Assembly: GCF_019880405.1 (NCBI RefSeq) | Contig: NZ_CP082269.1 | Span: 3,720,001-3,784,000, forward strand | Direction of reading: 5' to 3' | From: Enterobacter sp. C2 | GTDB taxonomy: Bacteria > Pseudomonadota > Gammaproteobacteria > Enterobacterales > Enterobacteriaceae | DNA: 64,000 nucleotides | Shown: positions 1 through 6,808 of the stretch, one piece after another | Layout of the letters: each line of letters opens with the position of its first letter | How positions within the stretch are numbered: position 1 is the first letter of the stretch | Program-made: the position numbers and the translations under genes | The notes under the pieces: generated by a model | Told to the model about the DNA's origin: nothing | Database searches by the model: none | Seen by the model: the letters and a program-made list of their open reading frames with translations, nothing else

Positions 1-264
1 CACTTCATCACTGCGCCAAAGCGCAAACCGAAGATTGACATCGTAGTCAATGGCCGCGAAGTCCAGGTATGTGATAGTCACCAAACTTTCGAGCAGTTAG
101 TCGCTATCGCTTACCCAGGTGAAGCTCCAGCACCTGAGATTGTATACTCAATTACATATCGCGGCGTGGCCTCAAAGCCACATAGTGGTGAATTGGCCGC
201 TGGTGGCTTTGTTGAAGTAAAAAATGGGAGCGTGATCAATGTCAGCCGCACCATTCAGTCTTAA
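1..264 (+). CDS. Ubiquitin-like (multiubiquitin-type) protein, 3' part only
   Basis: The gene is open from the window edge; the last 87 codons are visible and end at TAA 262-264. The residues form one beta-grasp-like unit of the bacterial multiubiquitin family. It opens with IDIVVNGREVQV, then has a helix region (HQTFEQLVAIAYPG), the PEIVYSITYRG strand and a glycine turn before GGFVEVKNGSVINVS. The family is often tandem, so earlier copies may lie to the left. The protein ends in VSRTIQS, with no terminal Gly-Gly. The stop lies 26 nt inside the next gene (E2/E1 fusion), so the two are probably translationally coupled. Inferred role: the modifier that the downstream enzyme adenylates and transfers. 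Family assignment is from recognised sequence pattern, not a search. Confidence 0.8.
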   Translation, partial: HFITAPKRKPKIDIVVNGREVQVCDSHQTFEQLVAIAYPGEAPAPEIVYSITYRGVASKPHSGELAAGGFVEVKNGSVINVSRTIQS

Positions 265-1414
265 TAGTGACCTTATGCGCTTGCGTGAGGAAGGATACTA
301 CGTACAAATCGTGGGTGGTTTCTTAGTGATGCGTGAAGTGCCGTATGTTAACGCGCAGTTGGAAGTTAAGACCGGCACGCTCATCTCAAGTCTTTGCATG
401 TCTGGAAACGTTACTCAAAAGCCAGAGCCGCACACGATTCACTTTGATGGAGACTATCCGTGCAATTCCCAGGGTGCGCCCATCCAAGCTATTGCACATC
501 AGAGCGTTGCGGTGGATCTGGGACATGGGTTGAGTGCTCAGCACATGTTCTCCAGTAAACCCGGGCCAGAGGGTTACAGCGATTATCATCAGAAGATGAC
601 GACGTACGCGACAATCATTTCTGGCCACGCAGCGATCCTCAGACCTGACGCTACGCCACGTGTGTTTAAAAATCCCGACGAGGAGGATGGCTGTGTATTT
701 AACTATCTGGAAACTGCTTCAGACCGAGTGGGAATAGGTGCGTTGACCGCACGACTTGAAGGTCAACGTATCGCTATCCTTGGCACTGGTGGAACAGGAT
801 CCTATGTGCTGGACCAGTTGGCGAAAACTCCAGTGAGTGAGATACGCCTCATCGACGGTGATGATTTTCTTCAACACAACGCTTTTCGTGCCCCAGGCGC
901 GCCGTCGATAGACACTCTCCGTGAGGTGCCAAAGAAAGTGGATTACCTAGCGGGTATCTACAGTAATATGCACCGCCATATCGTGCCACATGCAGTGCAA
1001 ATGGACATAGATAATCTCAACCTTCTGGACGGAATCAACTTCGCCTTCCTTTGCATGGACGCTGGCGAGCCGAAGCGCTTGGCGGTGCAGAGGCTAGAGG
1101 ATATGAGAGTATCCTTCGTAGACGTGGGAATGGGCCTCGAGCTAGTAAACGGCTCGCTTGGTGGTATCCTCCGTGTGACGGCAAGTACCCCCAATAAGCG
1201 CGATCACTTTGGCAAGCGCGTGTCTTTCGAAGGTGGGGGAGTTGAAAATCTTTACGCGTCAAATATCCAAGTCGCAGAACTAAATATGATGAACGCGGCA
1301 CTTGCCGTAATTAAATGGAAGAAACTCCTCGGCTTTTATCGTGACCTAGAAAACGAACATCACTGTTCCTATACAACCGACGGAAATATGCTGCTGAATG
1401 GTGACTCGCTATGA
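239..1414 (+). CDS. E2-like/E1 (ThiF-type) fusion for a ubiquitin-like protein
   Basis: 391 aa. Residues about 1-135 resemble the prokaryotic E2 family E found beside multiubiquitin genes: GYYVQIVGGFLVMREVPYV, then HTIHFDGDYPCNSQGAPI near 65-82, then GYSDYHQKM near 112-120. Residues about 170-385 are a ThiF/E1 adenylation domain with the nucleotide loop ILGTGGTGS at 180-188, acidic LIDGDDF at 204-210, R217 in HNAFRAPG, and FLCMDAGEPKR at 270-280. Candidate thiol residues in the E2-like part are C53 and C75; which one, if any, is catalytic is not clear. The start is supported by GGGAG at 226-230, 8 nt upstream. The stop overlaps the DUF6527 gene start as ATGA. Likely role: activates the Ubl C-terminus and passes it to a target. 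Systems of this type have been linked to phage defence. Confidence 0.85.
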   Translation: MSAAPFSLNSDLMRLREEGYYVQIVGGFLVMREVPYVNAQLEVKTGTLISSLCMSGNVTQKPEPHTIHFDGDYPCNSQGAPIQAIAHQSVAVDLGHGLSAQHMFSSKPGPEGYSDYHQKMTTYATIISGHAAILRPDATPRVFKNPDEEDGCVFNYLETASDRVGIGALTARLEGQRIAILGTGGTGSYVLDQLAKTPVSEIRLIDGDDFLQHNAFRAPGAPSIDTLREVPKKVDYLAGIYSNMHRHIVPHAVQMDIDNLNLLDGINFAFLCMDAGEPKRLAVQRLEDMRVSFVDVGMGLELVNGSLGGILRVTASTPNKRDHFGKRVSFEGGGVENLYASNIQVAELNMMNAALAVIKWKKLLGFYRDLENEHHCSYTTDGNMLLNGDSL

Positions 1415-1869
1415 TTCGTCATAACCAGCTTACCCCCTGCTTTGTAAAGGGGGTACCGCGTATACTTGAACCTGGCATTTTGTACGTTTCAATGGAATAC
1501 GGTACCGTGGTCCACAGTTGCTGTTGTGGCTGTGGCCTTGAAGTAGTGACACCTCTGACTCCAACAGACTGGCGTCTAACCTTTGATGGGGAAGCAATTT
1601 CGCTTTGGCCATCGGTAGGCAACTGGAATTTACCCTGTCGATCGCACTATGTGATTCAAGGTAATCGAGTGGTAGAGGCTGGGCATTGGGACAAAGCTCA
1701 GATTGATGCAGAGAGGCGTCGCGACAAAGCGGCTAAGGCGCGCTACTACTCACAAATTGAATCTCCTGGGGCTCAGAAAGAGTTGAAACCGAAGCCTACC
1801 AATGGGCCTGCTGGGACGATGGCTAACCGAGAGAGCATTTGGGCCAAGCTACTGCGATGGTTAAGTTAG
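1411..1869 (+). CDS. DUF6527 family protein of the Ubl operon
   Basis: 152 aa, start coupled to the E1 gene by a 4-nt ATGA overlap. Residues 36-42 carry a dense cysteine cluster (SCCCGCG). Later come TPTDWRLTFDG, the PSVGNW segment near 67-72 and CRSHYVI near 76-82, the recognisable DUF6527 pattern. The Cys/His spacing suggests a bound metal; a conserved Ser and His could form part of a hydrolase site. In related operons this family is the third gene after the Ubl and E1/E2 genes, so a Ubl-processing or deconjugating peptidase is a reasonable inference, not something the sequence proves. The tail from about 95 on is basic and low-complexity, ending in a short amphipathic helix (IWAKLLRWLS). 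Confidence 0.75.
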   Translation: MIRHNQLTPCFVKGVPRILEPGILYVSMEYGTVVHSCCCGCGLEVVTPLTPTDWRLTFDGEAISLWPSVGNWNLPCRSHYVIQGNRVVEAGHWDKAQIDAERRRDKAAKARYYSQIESPGAQKELKPKPTNGPAGTMANRESIWAKLLRWLS

Positions 1870-2421
1870 GGTGAGGGCTTCAAAAGCCTTTCATTTTGCT
1901 TCGGTTGCTTACTGGGCACGGATCAATTAATGCATTTTTTATAAGGAGATAACTGCAACCGTCAACCGTATTTATCGGAAATTATCAAAACCAGATGTGT
2001 TTTATTACTTAAATATTCGGGGCAGATGATACACCCAGAATTTAAACATCGACAATTAGCACGTTAAGGAAAACCCAAAAGGCAGCTTATTCAACATGCC
2101 GTCTTACTGAGCAAAATGTGGGTATGTCTAATCATTTTAACTTTGGATCCATTTAATGTGTTGCGTGATGCCTTGCTCTAAGTTGAAAAGTACAAGCTGA
2201 AGTTTAGATCCAGAAATTGACATTGCTCAAAAAAATATGTTTATCATTGTGCAGTTCGTCATGATCGTCACAAACCTACAGAAACAAATTAAGGAGGTAA
2301 TGAGCTGTTTCTCTTAGGGTATATTTTAGTTAGCTTCATGTTCATATGATAGTCAAACAATATTAGATTAAAAGTTTAGTTAATACTGTTTTAGTTAAAA
2401 TGATATAGAGGAGTAATGTAA
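1870..2421. other. Island spacer without a recognised gene
   Basis: About 550 bp, increasingly AT-rich to the right. Both strands are broken by stops; the longest readable pieces are about 30-40 codons and resemble nothing I recognise. An SD-like AAGGAGG at 2290-2296 is followed only by a short frame. The right end presumably holds the promoter of the membrane-protein gene; GAGGAG at 2408-2413 is the best ribosome binding site in the stretch. Confidence 0.5.
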
Positions 2422-2493
2422 ATGATTAAATGGATGCGGAAAGTTTTATTGTCAGATTGCACCCCCTCAGTTATATGCTTTTTTTACTATTAA
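2422..2493 (+). CDS. Possible 23-codon leader ORF or displaced 5' end of the membrane-protein gene
   Basis: ATG 2422 has the best ribosome binding site here (GAGGAG 2408-2413, 8-nt spacing). It reads MIKWMRKVLLSDCTPSV and ends at TAA 2491-2493. The frame contains a T7 run (2479-2485). A -1 shift or one extra T there would join it to the long membrane-protein frame. Alternatively, its stop lies 2 nt before ATG 2496 of that frame, which would allow termination-reinitiation. I cannot tell a real leader, a slip site, a frameshift mutation or a homopolymer sequencing error apart from one sequence. Confidence 0.35.
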   Translation: MIKWMRKVLLSDCTPSVICFFYY

Positions 2494-2975
2494 AAATGGA
2501 TTATTCAATATTATCTAGTTGGCCGCAGAATCAATCAATTGATAATAGAGTTAAACTAGCTTTGTTATTTATACACTTGATTATGATATTTGCAATTCTT
2601 GCCCCACTTATAAGTCGGTTATTATCACGTGTAGGTAATGAAAGATTAAATAAATTTATCGCTCTACCAAAATCGGATAAAAACGTCACATATATTGATT
2701 TATATGACTTTTTAAGCGGCCTTGCTTTATCTGCGTTTTACTTGTCCATCCTACTTTTTACAATGAAGGAAGTTTACGAGGTAACTGGATGGGTTATTTC
2801 CGGCATATATGTTTTTTTAATGTTTATTTCTGCCATTTTAATTGCCTCACTTTCATTAATGAGATTTATATGGCTGTTTGTTAAATATAATAAATATACC
2901 TATTCAGTTGTTGCTTTACTTGCGAGTAGTATGTGTATGGCAGTTCTAGGTGTAGCCATGAGAATGGCCTCATAA
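2430..2975 (+). CDS. Hypothetical multi-pass membrane protein of the leuX island
   Basis: 181 aa from the first ATG. Not recognised. Three to five hydrophobic segments are visible: LALLFIHLIMIFAILAPLI, LSGLALSAFYLSILLFTM, a long stretch around GWVISGIYVFLMFISAILIA with LMRFIWLFV, and SVVALLASSMCMAVLGVAM at the C-terminus. A soluble loop near residues 70-85 is polar (NKFIALPKSDKNVTYID). The DNA is much more AT-rich than the flanking Ubl operon or the core chromosome, which points to separate acquisition. The start is doubtful: ATG 2430 lies 16 nt from the only good ribosome binding site, which fits the out-of-frame ATG 2422; 2475 and 2496 are other in-frame ATGs. It could be an effector of the neighbouring defence-like operon, but nothing in the sequence shows this. 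Confidence 0.6.
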   Translation: MDAESFIVRLHPLSYMLFLLLKMDYSILSSWPQNQSIDNRVKLALLFIHLIMIFAILAPLISRLLSRVGNERLNKFIALPKSDKNVTYIDLYDFLSGLALSAFYLSILLFTMKEVYEVTGWVISGIYVFLMFISAILIASLSLMRFIWLFVKYNKYTYSVVALLASSMCMAVLGVAMRMAS

Positions 2976-3331
2976 TGCTCAACTCGCACTTATTGTAGAA
3001 AAATCACAATAGCAAATAGGAAAAATAGTTTTACGACAGGGTAATTTATTATTTTTCATTCCTGTCTTTATAGATAATAGGGTTAAAAATAGCACTTATT
3101 AAGTGTCAAATAAACAGTCTAGGCGCAACGACGACTTTGTGTTGAGATTTTACCTTCGCTATAAATTCGAAAATTACATGGGCGTAAAGTCCGCTTCACG
3201 CCCTAAAGTGTTCAACGAGATCCAGTAAAGACGAGTTTTGCAATTCTAGTACCAGAATTATTTCGTTTCTTCATGGCGAATTCTGATCCGCCCGCATTGT
3301 TAAATGATCCACATCTATTTAACAATTATTT
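2976..3331. other. Gene-free spacer with small stem-loops
   Basis: No reading frame of useful length. It holds a stem-loop at 3180-3203 (GGGCGTAAAG against CTTCACGCCC, one mismatch) and shorter inverted repeats near 3243-3260 (AATTCT/AGAATT) and 3299-3326 (GTTAAAT/ATTTAAC). None has a U-run that would make a clear rho-independent terminator. It lies between the convergent ends of the membrane-protein gene and the integrase gene. Confidence 0.4.
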
Positions 3332-4591
3332 TTATCTTAGAAACTGTTTCCCGAAGTCAAACGGACTAACCACCCTCTCCCGATTCGCATCCAGATAATC
3401 CGCCCACCACTGCACCATTAGCCTCCGCTCCCCCAGATGCTCGGCCTTATGAATGTAAGCCGCACGCACAGAATTTCGTTCCTGATGACTCATCTGCCGC
3501 TCCACCGCATCCCTCGACCACAATCCCGATTCAATCAAAGAACTACACGCCATAGTCCTGAAGTCATGTCCACATACTTCCGTTTTCGTGTCATAACCCA
3601 TCACTCGCAGAGCCTTGTTAACCGTATTCTCACTCATCGGCTTACGCGGATCATGATCGTCCACGAAAATCAGCTCTCGGTTCCCGTTCATGCATTTGAT
3701 CTTTTCCAGAATAGCTAAGGCCTGACGCGATAAGGGAACAGGATGAGGTGTCCGCATCTTTGAACCACGCTGAGAATGCTTGACACCTTCCAGTGGCTCA
3801 CGCTCGCCCGGAATCGTCCACATAGCCGTTTCAAAATCTACTTCTGACCAGCGGGCAAAACGCAGCTCGCTTGAACGGATAAAAACCAACAAAGTGAGTT
3901 CAACAGCCAATCGGGTTAACGGCCTGCCGGAATAATGATCGATGCGGTGAAGTAATTCAGGAATGCGATTAAGTTCCAAGGCAGCACGATGCTGTCTTTT
4001 CACCGTAGCAACTGCACCGGCAATCTCTTGCGCGGGGTTGTAGTCAATTAAGCCGCTCTGAACGGCAAAGCGCATAATCGCGGTAGTACGCTGCTGTAAA
4101 CGGGCGGCAACTTCAAGTCGCCCGGATGACTCGACGGCTTTAATGGGTACAAGAAGATCCCGAGTCTTAAGCTCCGCAATGTTCCGCTTTCCGATAGCGG
4201 CAAAGAGATTATCTTCCAGGCTTTTCAATACACGAGCACTATGCGATGCCGACCACTTCTGATTGCTGGCGTGCCAGTCTCTGGCAACCACTTCAAACGT
4301 TATCGCCTCTTGCTCCTGCTCTACCTTAACGGCTTTCTTGCTCTCACTGGGATCCATGCCATTAGCTAACTGCTTACGCGCATCGTCACGTCGTGCCCTT
4401 GCATCCGCCAGCGACACTTCAGGGTATTTCCCCAATGCCAGCATCTTTTCTTTACCACCGAAGCGATAGCGTAACCGCCAGTATTTCGAGCCGTTAGGGT
4501 GAACCAGCAATACCATGCCTTCACCGTCAGTAAGTTTATAGGCTTTTTCTTCAGGCTTAGCCGTACGAACCTTTACATCACTCAGAGCCAT
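3332..4591 (-). CDS. P4-type tyrosine site-specific integrase
   Basis: 419 aa from ATG 4591, which has AAGGA about 9 nt upstream. A longer in-frame ATG at 4627 would add 12 residues, but it lies inside the repeated TGTACCC(A/G)CA sites and lacks a good ribosome binding site. The N-terminal DUF4102-like arm-binding domain reads MALSDVKVRTAKPEEKAYKL and LRYRFGGKEKMLALGKYPEV. The catalytic domain shows the first Arg in RSSELRFARW, the box with His and Arg in GHDFRTMA, the later His in QMSHQ and the nucleophile Tyr in AAYIH. All needed residues are present, so the enzyme looks active. It lies just downstream of the leuX 3' end, the usual position for an integrase using a tRNA attachment site, and marks 1-4789 as one end of an island. 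Confidence 0.93.
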   Translation of the reverse strand: MALSDVKVRTAKPEEKAYKLTDGEGMVLLVHPNGSKYWRLRYRFGGKEKMLALGKYPEVSLADARARRDDARKQLANGMDPSESKKAVKVEQEQEAITFEVVARDWHASNQKWSASHSARVLKSLEDNLFAAIGKRNIAELKTRDLLVPIKAVESSGRLEVAARLQQRTTAIMRFAVQSGLIDYNPAQEIAGAVATVKRQHRAALELNRIPELLHRIDHYSGRPLTRLAVELTLLVFIRSSELRFARWSEVDFETAMWTIPGEREPLEGVKHSQRGSKMRTPHPVPLSRQALAILEKIKCMNGNRELIFVDDHDPRKPMSENTVNKALRVMGYDTKTEVCGHDFRTMACSSLIESGLWSRDAVERQMSHQERNSVRAAYIHKAEHLGERRLMVQWWADYLDANRERVVSPFDFGKQFLR

Positions 4592-4616
4592 GTTGAGTAT
4601 CCTTTCAAGGGTTCTG

Positions 4617-4666
4617 TGTGGGTACAAACATTATCGAACCGGGTTATACCCACATTTGTACCCGCA
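4617..4666. repeat. Three copies of T(A/G)TACCC(A/G)CA between integrase and leuX (candidate arm-type sites)
   Basis: The 10-mer occurs at 4617-4626 (minus strand, TGTACCCACA), 4645-4654 (plus, TATACCCACA) and 4657-4666 (plus, TGTACCCGCA). They lie directly upstream of the integrase start, between it and the tRNA. Repeated short sites here are typical of integrase arm-type binding and autoregulation. The binding role is inferred; the repeats are seen. Confidence 0.55.
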
Positions 4667-4751
4667 TCAGTAAGTTGATGTAGATTGAATCAGGCTGACT
4701 TATGTTGACTGAAAAAGCGAGAGGAGCCTTGCGGGGACTGGATTTCAGGCA

Positions 4752-4775
4752 TAAAAAAAGACCTCAGTTGAGGTC
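4752..4775 (-). terminator. Rho-independent terminator of leuX
   Basis: On the minus strand, GACCTCAACTGAGGTC (4760-4775) is followed by a run of seven T. It lies 15 nt past the tRNA 3' end, on the island side of the likely integration site. Confidence 0.8.
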
Positions 4776-4789
4776 CATTTACATCTTTT

Positions 4790-4874
4790 TGGTGCCGAAG
4801 GCCGGACTCGAACCGGCACGTATTTCTACGGTTGATTTTGAATCAACTGCGTCTACCGATTTCGCCACTCCGGC
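4790..4874 (-). tRNA. leuX: tRNA-Leu (anticodon CAA), island attachment site
   Basis: 85 nt on the minus strand. The acceptor arms GCCGGAG and CTTCGGC pair with one G-U, followed by ACCA encoded in the DNA. The anticodon arm is GTTGA-TTCAAAA-TCAAC with anticodon CAA. A long variable arm (GTAGAAATAC) and a T-arm with GGTTCGAGTCC are present. It matches the leuX type, a well-known integration hot spot in enterobacteria. Because the integrase lies downstream, the island attachment core is expected within the 3' half of this gene; the other att copy is outside the window. Confidence 0.95.
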
Positions 4875-4903
4875 ACTGAAGGGGATGTACAGATAGCGAT
4901 TGC

Positions 4904-4931
4904 ATTATACCCGTTGCGGATCGCCATGCAA
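4904..4931 (-). promoter_or_regulatory. leuX promoter
   Basis: On the minus strand TTGCAT (4926-4931) and TATAAT (4904-4909) are separated by 16 bp and end 29 nt before the tRNA 5' end. Being on the chromosome side, the promoter is not disturbed by island insertion. Confidence 0.7.
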
Positions 4932-5113
4932 GCACCTCCTCCCACCCGCCTCGCTAACCGCATAAAAAACCACCGTTGTTCATCTCCACGCCCTCCTCTC
5001 GGCCTTGCTCGCAAAAACCTGCAACACAATCCGAGGTTTACATTACTCCCTGTTTGTTATTTGATTCTGTTATTGGCTGGGGTTATCCCATCAACAGACA
5101 TCAGGATGCAGGC

Positions 5114-6139
5114 ATGCGCTTCTATCAGGTCGATCCCACGCTGGAGAACTACTGGCGCGGCGTGATCCTCTTCGGCAACAACTTCGCCACCTACAAGTTC
5201 GCCCTGGCCCATGCCCTGTACGATGTCGATCGCAGCGAATCCCTGATTAAGCTCGATGACCTGGCCGTGCCCTTCAGCAGGCATATCTGCGAGCACCTGA
5301 AAAACGCTCCTCGGCAGATCCTTAATGACAAGAAACCCGGCAAGCTGATTACCGCCTGCCTGCAATACAATTTGGGTGAGATAGATGAGGATGAGCTGCA
5401 TCGAATGACGGTGCGCTACGGCTTCTCAGTGGTGCTGGACGCCTTCCACAACGTCAACGGCGGGCCGCTGGAGAAGCAGTTCTTTATCAACGAACGCCGG
5501 GAGCACAAAAGCATCCGCCTGACAGATGAGTTCTATCGCCTGACGGAGACCCAGCAGTTCCACAACCTGGTGCATGAAACCGACGCCCGCTGGCGGCTGG
5601 TGGAGAAGGCCTGGGAGATGGATCTGCCTCCGCAGCTGCTGGACGTCCATTATGATGCCGGGAGTGAAACCCTCTTCACCCAGCTCAACAACTATCGCAT
5701 CTCGCTCACCAGCTGCCGCAACAGCCTGAACGGCTATCAGAAGGGGCACTGCTTCTACTGCAACGCGCCGATAAGCCTGGAGTCCGGGCATCCGCTGCTG
5801 GCTGATGTGGATCACTTTATCCCGCTGGTGGCCCAGAGGCAGATGCCGGGGATGAACCTCAACGGCGTCTGGAACCTGGTCCTGGCCTGCCAGTCCTGTA
5901 ACAGGGGCGAGAATGGCAAGTTCGCGCAGGTTCCCGCCCTCGATCTGCTGTATCGTCTCCATGCCCGCAACGAGTATTTTATTAACAGCAGGCTGCCGCT
6001 GCATGAGGCGATCATTAATCAGACCGGCAAGAGCGAGCCGGTGCGCCGCACGTTCTTAAATGATACCTGGAACGCCGCCCTCGCCTGCCGGTTGCGTATC
6101 TGGCAGCCGGATGCCGCCGGAGAGGTGATGTTCAGATGA
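5114..6139 (+). CDS. HNH endonuclease-domain protein
   Basis: 341 aa from ATG 5114 (AGGA at 5103-5106). The frame is open further upstream, but that part looks non-coding. The C-terminal half is an HNH nuclease: CX2C at 213-216 (CFYC), DVDHFIPL at 231-238 with H234, N254, then CQSCN at 259-263. Residues 1-200 are a separate domain I do not recognise, probably for target recognition. The gene overlaps the following methyltransferase by 4 nt (ATGA), so the two are made together. It lies between leuX and ahr in DNA with core-like composition, so it is probably a long-standing resident of the hot-spot flank and not part of the island. A restriction-like defence role or a role acting on nucleic acid is possible; the substrate is unknown. 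Confidence 0.85.
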   Translation: MRFYQVDPTLENYWRGVILFGNNFATYKFALAHALYDVDRSESLIKLDDLAVPFSRHICEHLKNAPRQILNDKKPGKLITACLQYNLGEIDEDELHRMTVRYGFSVVLDAFHNVNGGPLEKQFFINERREHKSIRLTDEFYRLTETQQFHNLVHETDARWRLVEKAWEMDLPPQLLDVHYDAGSETLFTQLNNYRISLTSCRNSLNGYQKGHCFYCNAPISLESGHPLLADVDHFIPLVAQRQMPGMNLNGVWNLVLACQSCNRGENGKFAQVPALDLLYRLHARNEYFINSRLPLHEAIINQTGKSEPVRRTFLNDTWNAALACRLRIWQPDAAGEVMFR

Positions 6140-6723
6140 CGATGACCTATTACCAGCACAACGCGCAGACGTTTTTCGACGCGACGGTGGGAGTGGATAT
6201 GTCCCCTCTCTACGCGCCCTTCCTGAACCGGGTTGTTCCCGATGGACGAGTGCTGGACGCAGGCTGCGGCTCCGGGCGCGACGCTAAAGCGTTCAGCGCG
6301 CTGGGCTATCAGGTGGAGGCGTTCGACGCCTCGGCGGAGATGGTAGAGCTTGCCACGGCCTATACCGGCCTGCCGGTCAGGCAGATGGCGTTTAACGCGT
6401 TGGAAGATGAAGAGCGCTACGACGGGATCTGGTGCTGCGCCTCGCTGCTGCATCTTCCTCAGGCCGAACTGCCCGAGGCGATGCGTCGTCTCGCCCGCGC
6501 CCTGAAGCCGGGCGGGGTCTGGTATCTGTCGTTCAAATATGGTGTCGGCGAACGGGAGAAAGAGGGGCGGCACTTTACCGATCTGAACGAGGCCGGGCTT
6601 GAGGCAGTGGTAGCCGCCGTGCCGCAGGTGAGCATCGTCGAGCAGTGGGCAACGCAGAACAAACGTCCCGATCGCGACGAGGTCTGGCTGAATGCTCTGT
6701 TGCGTAAGCATCTGTCTGAATAG
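6136..6723 (+). CDS. Class I SAM-dependent methyltransferase
   Basis: 195 aa, small Methyltransf_11/25-like Rossmann protein. Motif I is [12 protein letters not shown] (39-50), the acidic end of strand 2 is AFDAS near 62-66, and the motif IV region is [14 protein letters not shown] (95-108). [13 protein letters not shown] follows as the post-motif strand. There is no target-recognition domain or N6-adenine DPPY-type motif, so it is not an ordinary DNA adenine methyltransferase; a small-molecule, RNA or protein substrate is as likely. It is translationally coupled to the HNH gene. Confidence 0.85.
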   Translation: MTMTYYQHNAQTFFDATVGVDMSPLYAPFLNRVVPDGRVLDAGCGSGRDAKAFSALGYQVEAFDASAEMVELATAYTGLPVRQMAFNALEDEERYDGIWCCASLLHLPQAELPEAMRRLARALKPGGVWYLSFKYGVGEREKEGRHFTDLNEAGLEAVVAAVPQVSIVEQWATQNKRPDRDEVWLNALLRKHLSE

Positions 6724-6808
6724 ACTCCCATCCCGCACCTTCCGCCGATGCGCCGCCCTACCCCATGCTCTACACTTCCTAATCAACGCTGAACCAAAGG
6801 AAACCACA

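Noticed and set aside
2236-2345. Possible IS200-type transposase remnant (frame reading KYVYHCAVRHDRHKP)
   Set aside because: Only about 20 residues with vague similarity and stops on both sides; not enough to call a pseudogene.
3180-3203. Terminator call for the stem-loop in the island spacer
   Set aside because: Stem has a mismatch and no U-run on either strand; kept only as a noted structure.
4592-4627. Longer integrase start at ATG 4627
   Set aside because: Poor ribosome binding site, overlaps the repeated arm-type sites, and family members start at the MALSDVKV position.
4702-4896. 64-codon open frame reading through the leuX gene in antisense
   Set aside because: It is the typical false ORF across a tRNA (residues like VPKAGLEPAR); the tRNA is certain.
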